Below are positions 6,790 through 10,745 of a stretch of DNA of 10,745 bases, piece by piece. The stretch comes from Streptosporangiaceae bacterium (GTDB lineage Bacteria; Actinomycetota; Actinomycetes; Streptosporangiales; Streptosporangiaceae). The stretch is from NCBI GenBank assembly GCA_030040475.1, contig JASHTQ010000126.1, positions 1-10,745 of the forward strand. The letters run 5' to 3'. Numbering within the stretch: the first letter of the stretch is position 1; each line of letters begins with the position of its first letter. Under the pieces are notes generated by a model. The model searched no databases and had not been told where the DNA came from. It saw nothing but the letters and a program-made list of their open reading frames with translations. A program made the position numbers and the translations under genes.

Positions 6790-6815
6790 ATCTAACTGCG
6801 GCATCTAACTGCGGC
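6790..6815 (+). repeat. Two perfect 13-bp tandem repeats upstream of gene C
   Basis: ATCTAACTGCGGC occurs twice in direct succession (6790-6802 and 6803-6815), ending directly at the conserved GTGG before the putative -10 hexamer. A partial third copy, TTAACTGCG, lies in the leader at 6861-6869. The position covers where a -35 element would be, so it could be an activator site; it is absent from the other three copies. Confidence 0.7.
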
Positions 6816-6922
6816 GTGGTAAGATGCCGGCAAATTCCTGAACCGCAGCCACCGGGGGAATTAACTGCGATAGGCCACCTACCAAACCAGTCATTCAGGC
6901 CTGATCTACGGGGGTAGATTCA
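6816..6922 (+). promoter_or_regulatory. Promoter-like site and structured leader of array gene C
   Basis: GTGGTAAGATGCCG at 6816-6829 contains TAAGAT (6820-6825), the best -10 match of the four, again 98 nt before the ATG. Hairpin 1 is CGCAG (6844-6848), a 16-nt loop containing CACCGGGGGAATTAA, and CTGCG (6865-6869). Hairpin 2 is the strongest of the set: GATCTAC (6903-6909), a GGGG loop, and GTAGATT (6914-6920), placing the Shine-Dalgarno G-run in a tight loop 9 nt before the ATG. Confidence 0.55.
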
Positions 6923-7846
6923 ATGTATCTCAAACCGGCAAAAAGCGCGGCCGCGGCCGCCGCGATCGGCGGGGTCCTGGTCCTCGGCCTCGGATCCGCC
7001 CAGGCGGCCATGGCCAGCCCCGAGAACTACGTGCCGTGCGACGCGGACGCACTCGGCAGCGCGGTCGGCGGCGGCGGCACCCTGTACCTGGCGCCGGACT
7101 GCACCTACCACCTGCAGGGCACGCTGACCGTCAGCCACGACACCACGATCCACGGCGACGGCGCGACCCTGGTGGGCGGCGCGCCGACCGCCCACTTCAG
7201 CATCATGACCGTGGACAGCACCAAAGACGTCACCCTGGACGGCGTGAACTTCACCGCGGGCCTGACGTATTACAACGGCGGCGCCATCGACAGCGACGGG
7301 AACCTCACCGTCAACGGCGGCACCTTCACCCATAACACCTCCGGGATCCACGGCGGCGCCATCGACTCCGAGGCCGGTTCGCTGGCCATCAACGACGCCG
7401 TCTTCATCCACAATGACTCCTACCACGGCGGCGCCGTCCACACCGGTGGCAACGAAATAGCCGACATCACCGGTGCGCACTTCAGCCAGAACGAGGCGCT
7501 GGCGGGCGGCGCCATCTACAACTTTAAAGGCGCAGACGTGACCGACAGCACGTTCGCAGGGAACACCGCCGACCAAGGCGGCGCCCTGTTCAACTATCAG
7601 GGCAGCCTGACCCTGGGGAATGTGGCGGACGTGCCCGGCAGCGGTGACTCCTTCACCGGGAACGTGGCCGACGATGGCGGCGCCATCTACGTCTACGGCG
7701 ATGCGACCCTGGGCGACAGCATGATCGCCTCCAACGGGGCGCACCACCTCGGCGGCGGCATTTACTACTACTGCGGCTCGATCACGCTGCCGGGCTCGAC
7801 CGTTTACGATAACGCGCCCGACAATATCTACCATGGCAGCTGCTAG
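6923..7846 (+). CDS. Secreted GGAI/FxxN beta-helix protein, paralogue C
   Basis: 307 aa, starting MYLKPAKSAAAAAAIGG, with a GGGGG ribosome binding site upstream. The signal peptide ends at a probable AMA|SP site (after A31). N-cap cysteines are C39 and C60; HGDGATLVGG follows as in B. Seven rungs run from about 119 to 296: GGAIDS, GGAIDS, GGAVHT, GGAIYN, GGALFN, GGAIYV and GGGIYY, with FxxN-type turns such as FTHN, FIHN, FSQN and FAGN. The fifth rung carries the NVADVPGSGDSFTGN insert shared with B, making C and B the closest pair. The C-cap is bracketed by C284 and terminal C307. There is no anchor domain. Its promoter differs from the other copies in carrying two 13-bp tandem repeats. Function unknown. 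Confidence 0.9.
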   Translation: MYLKPAKSAAAAAAIGGVLVLGLGSAQAAMASPENYVPCDADALGSAVGGGGTLYLAPDCTYHLQGTLTVSHDTTIHGDGATLVGGAPTAHFSIMTVDSTKDVTLDGVNFTAGLTYYNGGAIDSDGNLTVNGGTFTHNTSGIHGGAIDSEAGSLAINDAVFIHNDSYHGGAVHTGGNEIADITGAHFSQNEALAGGAIYNFKGADVTDSTFAGNTADQGGALFNYQGSLTLGNVADVPGSGDSFTGNVADDGGAIYVYGDATLGDSMIASNGAHHLGGGIYYYCGSITLPGSTVYDNAPDNIYHGSC

Positions 7847-7953
7847 CACGGCCGCGGTGGCGCCACGTTTAACGATAAAACACGGCCCTTCCGACTTAAC
7901 GGACATGGCTTAGCAACCTATTAGCTGAACACTCTTCCTAATCTATGCGTGCC
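7847..7953. other. Intergenic region between genes C and D
   Basis: Unlike A, B and D, gene C is not followed by a strong hairpin. Only a 10-bp palindrome, GTGGCGCCAC (7857-7866), and then GTTTAACGATAAAAC are visible. A short CGGCCCTTCC further on may be a remnant of the GGGCCAG/CTGGCCC terminator arm. Partial read-through from C into D is possible. Confidence 0.4.
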
Positions 7954-8060
7954 GTGGTACGCTACCGCCGGAATTTCTGGTCCGCAGGCATCGGGGAAAT
8001 GGCTGCGGCCCGCAACCGGAAATCCGGTCAAATGAGATCTGATCTACGGGGGAAGATTAA
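7954..8060 (+). promoter_or_regulatory. Promoter-like site and structured leader of array gene D
   Basis: GTGGTACGCTACCGC at 7954-7968 is identical to that of copy B; TACGCT (7958-7963) ends 98 nt before the ATG. Hairpin 1 is CCGCAG (7982-7987), a 15-nt loop containing CATCGGGGAAATG, and CTGCGG (8003-8008). An extra hairpin, ACCGG-AAAT-CCGGT (8015-8028), is unique to D. Hairpin 2 is GATCT (8041-8045), loop ACGGGGGA, and AGATT (8054-8058). Confidence 0.55.
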
Positions 8061-9017
8061 ATGCATCTCAAACCTGCAAGAACCGTGGCTAGAGCCGCCA
8101 CCTTCGGCGGCATCCTGGTCCTCGGCCTCGGCACGGCGCAGGCGGCAATGGCACACCAGACCGACACCGTCGACGTGTCGTGCAACGCGAACGCGCTGGG
8201 CATGGACATCGGCAGCGCCGTGAACGGCGAGATCCTGGACCTGGCTACCGACTGCTCCTACAAGCTGGCGGCCCCACTGCCGAATGTCACTAAAAACATC
8301 ATCATCGAGGGCAACTCCGCCACCTTCAAGCGCACGCCGTTGGCCGAGCCGTTCACCATCCTCGCCGTGTATCCCGACACAAACGTCGTGATCGAGGACG
8401 TGAACTTCAGCAACGGCGGGGCCGGCGAGGTATGGAGCGGGGACGGCCCAGGTTACGGCGGCGCCATCCATAACGGCGGGAAACTCAGCGTCATAGGCGG
8501 CGAATTCAACAAGAACTCGGCCGGCGACGGCGGCGCCATCGCCAACGAGGGCGCGCTGTCCGTCACCGGCGCCTACTTCTCGGAGAACGAGGCCGGAGAT
8601 GGCGGCGCCATCTACAACAGCGGCGACCTGAACGTCGCAAGCAGCACCTTCAGCGGCAACGACGCCGCGGGCGACGGCGGCGCCATCGACAACGTCGCCG
8701 ACGCGGACGACCCGATCACCAACAGCACGTTCGTCAGCAACACGGCCGATCTCGGCGGCGCCGTCTACAACTGCGGCGTCATGGAGGTCGGCGGCAGCAC
8801 CTTCACCTCCAACACGGCCGTCGAGGGCGGCGCCCTGTACAACAGCGACGAGCTGGCCGTCACCGACAGCACGATCGAGTACAACACCGCGTCCGACAAG
8901 GGCGGCGGCATCTACAGCTGCGACCCGGAAGGCCTCTGCCTGACCGGTGACACCATCCGGTGGAACACGCCGGACCAGTGCTATCCGAACGATTACGAGG
9001 GCTGCGGCGGCGTCTGA
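8061..9017 (+). CDS. Secreted GGAI/FxxN beta-helix protein, paralogue D
   Basis: 318 aa, starting MHLKPARTVARAATFGG, preceded by GGGGGA 7 nt before the ATG. The signal peptide ends at a probable AMA|HQ site (after A31). N-cap cysteines are C41 and C65; the following IIIEGNSATFKRTP matches the GNxATxxRxP strand of widespread actinobacterial beta-helix proteins, as does the corresponding part of A. Seven rungs run from about 133 to 302 and are the most regular of the set (GGAIHN, GGAIAN, GGAIYN, GGAIDN, GGAVYN, GGALYN, GGGIYS), each closed by [FI]xxN or a close variant. The C-terminus differs from A-C: cysteines at C287, C293, C307 and C315 plus C238 in rung 5, and a three-residue tail after the last cysteine. 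This suggests a different disulphide cap. It is the last gene of the array and converges on the C40 peptidase gene. Confidence 0.9.
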   Translation: MHLKPARTVARAATFGGILVLGLGTAQAAMAHQTDTVDVSCNANALGMDIGSAVNGEILDLATDCSYKLAAPLPNVTKNIIIEGNSATFKRTPLAEPFTILAVYPDTNVVIEDVNFSNGGAGEVWSGDGPGYGGAIHNGGKLSVIGGEFNKNSAGDGGAIANEGALSVTGAYFSENEAGDGGAIYNSGDLNVASSTFSGNDAAGDGGAIDNVADADDPITNSTFVSNTADLGGAVYNCGVMEVGGSTFTSNTAVEGGALYNSDELAVTDSTIEYNTASDKGGGIYSCDPEGLCLTGDTIRWNTPDQCYPNDYEGCGGV

Positions 9018-9036
9018 GCCTGCGGCCTGACGACAA

Positions 9037-9088
9037 GGGGCCAGGCCCGCCCGGGCGGCAGCGCCGCCGCCCGGGCGGGCCTGGCCCT
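9037..9088. terminator. Bidirectional hairpin terminator between convergent genes
   Basis: A perfect 22-bp inverted repeat: the left arm is 9038-9059 (starting GGGCCAGGCCCG) and the right arm 9066-9087 (ending CGGGCCTGGCCC), around AGCGCC, with a flanking G-U pair. It begins 19 nt after the gene D stop and ends 17 nt before the stop of the opposing peptidase gene, so it can serve both. There is no U-tract. The arm begins with the same GGGCCAG core as the terminators after A and B. Confidence 0.85.
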
Positions 9089-9105
9089 CGGCGTTCCCGC
9101 TCGCC

Positions 9106-10494
9106 TCACGCCAGCCCCCCGGCTACCTCGGCCGCGATCCGCGGGTCCACCCGGATCGCGCCCGCGAACTGGGCGCCGAAGCTGGCCGGGACCACCTCGA
9201 CGTCGAGGCCCGGCTCCGGCGCCTGGATCATCCACCCGTTGCCGAGGTAGATCGCCACGTGCGAGATGTAGCCCGGCGCGGTCGGGTCGGTGTGGTAGAA
9301 GAGCAGATCGCCTGGCTCAAGGTCGCCGACGGGCACCGCGGGCCCGGTCCTCGCCTGATCGGCGGCCACCCGCGGCATCGACACGCCGGCCTGGGCGAAG
9401 GCCCACTGGACCAGGCCCGAGCAGTCGAACGACGTCGGACCCGAGGCGCCCCACACGTACGGCAGGCCCCGCCTGCTCTCCGCCGCCCGCAGGGCCGTGG
9501 TCAGCTGCGACGCCGACATGAACTCCGTCGCCACCCCGTCGCCTGCCGCGAGTCCCACGCCTGACGGCTGGGCCTGCTCGGTCACCAGCGGCTCGACCGC
9601 CGCGCCGCGCGGCAGCACCGCCTTGACCCGCGCCTCGAGCGAGGCCACGCTCGACGGCGGCGCGGTGACCACGATGGCGTTGTCGGCCGGCATGCCAAGC
9701 GACCTGGCCACCGGGCCCGATACCACGGCGTCGACACCGCCGATGCCCACCGTGCCGAAGGCCACGACCGGCAGCCGTTCCTGGCTGCTCCCGGCCACCG
9801 TGACGGTGCCGCCGAGGGAGAGCCGGTCCAGCGTGCCCATCGTGTAGGAGACGGCGATGCCGCCGTCGGCCACGCCCTGCCACAGCGAGTTGGACGCCGC
9901 CGTGGGCCGGGCGGCGTAGCCGCGGAAGGTGGACGGGTCGACGCCGAGCACGGCGACGTACCGCCCGTTGACCTGGATCATGGCGGCCTCGATCGCCACC
10001 GTGCTCGTCACCCCGCTCAGCCGCGACACCGCGGCCCGGACCTGGCCGGAAAGCGAGAACGGCGCGACGACGAGCAGGTCGGCCTGCCGCAGCCCGCGCA
10101 GCGGCGCGACCTTTGCCGACCCCGAAGACCCGTGGCCCGCCCCGGCGGACAGCCGCGCGACCGGTACCGCGAACGAGCCGCCGGTCCCTGGACTGGCACC
10201 GAGCAACGGCACGGCCGGCGAGGCGCTGCTGCCGGGCGCGGGCCGGGTGGCCGGGACGACGGGATTCGGCCCTGGTGCGGCGGAGGACCCGCCGCCGACC
10301 GTGGCCACGAGCACCCCGGCCAGCGTCCCGGCCACCGCAAGCACGCCGACGAGGACGGGCACCCGGTGCCGTGACCGCAGGAACCGCCGGGCTGCGCTGG
10401 CTCCCCCCGATGCGCCGCTCCTCATCCGCCGCCAGTGCCGCCGGGCGGCGTCCGTCATCAGATGCATCGCCTCCACCATGCCTCCTGGCGCCAC
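9106..10494 (-). CDS. Membrane-anchored NlpC/P60 (C40) peptidase with a MacB/FtsX-like domain
   Basis: 462 aa if started at the GTG at 10494. AGGAGG lies only 1-13 nt upstream of several later in-frame starts (M6, V7, M10, M13), so the true start may be up to 12 codons further in. Residues 1-44 are basic and cytoplasmic, 45-67 form one membrane segment or uncleaved signal anchor, and 68-125 are a Pro/Ser/Gly-rich linker. Residues about 135-300 (ADLLVVAPF, VAVLGVDPSTFRGY, GGIAVSYTMGTLDRLSLGG, VVSGPVARSLGM) look like the extracellular MacB/FtsX core domain of ABC permeases, without their transmembrane helices. The C-terminal domain (about 328-450) is NlpC/P60: YVWGASGPTSFDCSG contains catalytic C358, GDLLFYH and SHVAIYLGNG contain H412, and the third polar residue lies in or near QAPEPG. 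It should cleave peptidoglycan stem peptides outside the membrane. Confidence 0.9.
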   Translation of the reverse strand: MAPGGMVEAMHLMTDAARRHWRRMRSGASGGASAARRFLRSRHRVPVLVGVLAVAGTLAGVLVATVGGGSSAAPGPNPVVPATRPAPGSSASPAVPLLGASPGTGGSFAVPVARLSAGAGHGSSGSAKVAPLRGLRQADLLVVAPFSLSGQVRAAVSRLSGVTSTVAIEAAMIQVNGRYVAVLGVDPSTFRGYAARPTAASNSLWQGVADGGIAVSYTMGTLDRLSLGGTVTVAGSSQERLPVVAFGTVGIGGVDAVVSGPVARSLGMPADNAIVVTAPPSSVASLEARVKAVLPRGAAVEPLVTEQAQPSGVGLAAGDGVATEFMSASQLTTALRAAESRRGLPYVWGASGPTSFDCSGLVQWAFAQAGVSMPRVAADQARTGPAVPVGDLEPGDLLFYHTDPTAPGYISHVAIYLGNGWMIQAPEPGLDVEVVPASFGAQFAGAIRVDPRIAAEVAGGLA

Positions 10495-10522
10495 CAGCCG
10501 TCCAACCGGCCCGGCCCGGGTC

Positions 10523-10540
10523 GGCCGGCCCGGGCCGGCC
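10523..10540. terminator. 18-bp perfect GC palindrome between minus-strand genes
   Basis: GGCCGGCCCGGGCCGGCC is its own reverse complement. It lies in the 52-bp gap between the YyaL-like gene's stop and the peptidase gene's first possible start. It may act as a terminator or attenuator, but this genome is rich in such palindromes. Confidence 0.3.
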
Positions 10541-10546
10541 GGCCGG

Positions 10547-10745
10547 CTACGACGCGGCGAGCGCGTCCCTGAGCTGCTGCGGCGCGGTGACCGGTGCCCG
10601 GCAGGCGAATTCGCGGCAGACGTAGGCCGCGGGGGTCCCGCCGACCAGGCCGCGGCCCTCGAGCAGTGCCAGCTGCGCGTCGGTGCCGTCGCCGAAGGCT
10701 ACGACCGCGCCGGGCGGAGCCGCGTGCAGCGCGGTCCTGCGCAGC
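10547..10745 (-). CDS. C-terminus of a YyaL/DUF255 (thioredoxin-domain) protein, partial
   Basis: The last 65 codons and TAG stop of a minus-strand gene that enters from the right edge. The end (ALLEGRGLVGGTPAAYVCRE, then FACRAPVTAPQQLRDAL) matches the characteristic tail of the YyaL / spermatogenesis-associated protein 20 family, in which an AYVCxxxxCxxPVT motif follows the (alpha/alpha)6 barrel. Full-length members are about 650-700 aa, with an N-terminal thioredoxin-like DUF255 domain that lies outside this window. Their biochemical role is poorly defined. The assignment rests on this short C-terminal motif only. Confidence 0.75.
   Translation of the reverse strand, partial: LRRTALHAAPPGAVVAFGDGTDAQLALLEGRGLVGGTPAAYVCREFACRAPVTAPQQLRDALAAS

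Larger units (their letters stand above)
4519..9088 (+). repeat. Tandem array of four paralogous beta-helix gene cassettes
   Basis: Four homologous cassettes (A-D) lie head to tail, with gene starts at 4620, 5779, 6923 and 8061 (spacings 1159, 1144 and 1138 bp). The homology covers the promoter-like hexamer, leader, ribosome binding site, first codons and coding region, and a shared GGGCCAG/CTGGCCC terminator core is visible after A, B and D. The duplicated unit was therefore a whole transcription unit and not only a reading frame. B and C share an extra insert within the fifth rung. Within the genes, the codons for GG[AG][IVL] rungs form dense imperfect DNA repeats around GGCGGCGCCAT. No transposase, integrase or target-site duplication is visible, so ordinary gene duplication is the simplest origin. 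Confidence 0.9.

Noticed and set aside
4997..8918. CRISPR-like or minisatellite repeat array
   Set aside because: The repeats are in-frame coding rungs with variable spacing and sequence, not identical repeats separated by unique spacers.
4997..8918. RTX calcium-binding nonapeptide repeats
   Set aside because: The glycine-rich units are GG[AG][IVL] followed by FxxN about every 20-25 residues, not GGxGxDxUx nonapeptides.
4519..9088. Recent transfer from Chlamydia or an autotransporter system
   Set aside because: There is no beta-barrel domain, and the codon use and GC content match the host. The signal peptides and N-cap are like those of ordinary actinobacterial secreted beta-helix proteins.
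9106..10494. Functional coupling of the C40 peptidase with the beta-helix array
   Set aside because: The genes converge and are separated by a strong terminator. Only a shared extracytoplasmic location links them, which is not evidence.

Overview
The window is very GC-rich, with strongly GC-biased third codon positions, GTG starts and long GC-rich shadow reading frames. Its gene content is typical of a filamentous actinomycete: an Rv1086-like cis-prenyltransferase, a PIN-PhoH protein of the mycobacterial PhoH2 type, a C40 (NlpC/P60) peptidase and a YyaL/DUF255 protein. The genus cannot be named from this sequence.

Positions 1-4372 hold a minus-strand block. In transcription order it contains a conserved actinobacterial hypothetical protein with a possible ribbon-helix-helix-like C-terminus (3770-4372), a cis-prenyl diphosphate synthase (2770-3531), a PIN-PhoH ATPase/RNase (1205-2509), a family-2 glycosyltransferase with C-terminal membrane segments (68-1174), and the first 21 codons of another gene (1-64). 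phoH, the glycosyltransferase and the last gene are closely spaced (30 nt and 3 nt) and probably form one operon. The prenyltransferase and the hypothetical gene each have their own intergenic region of about 240-260 bp.

Positions about 4373-9090 are the unusual part. Four tandem plus-strand paralogues (A-D; 311, 306, 307 and 318 aa) start every 1.14-1.16 kb. Each has a signal peptide ending in an AxA site, a cysteine-flanked N-terminal cap, and seven rungs of the GG[AG][IVL]...FxxN type known from chlamydial polymorphic membrane proteins. B-D are followed by a cysteine-containing C-cap like that of A, but none has an autotransporter barrel or an obvious wall anchor. Each copy is a full transcription cassette: a TANGNT -10-like hexamer, a leader of about 100 nt, the gene, and usually a hairpin terminator. 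The leaders share a hairpin whose stem sequence varies while pairing is kept and whose loop always carries CGGGG. In B-D there is also a second small hairpin with the Shine-Dalgarno sequence in its loop, which competes with a hairpin around the AUG. This paralogous secreted beta-helix array with shared leader RNA structure is the best candidate here for an undescribed system.

Positions 9037-9088 form a 22-bp perfect hairpin between convergent genes. The minus-strand gene at 9106-10494 encodes a membrane-anchored NlpC/P60 peptidase with an extra MacB/FtsX-like extracellular domain. The right edge (10547-10745) carries the C-terminus of a YyaL/DUF255 (thioredoxin-domain) protein. The four secreted beta-helix proteins and the cell-wall hydrolase both act outside the membrane, but convergent orientation gives no evidence that they are co-regulated.
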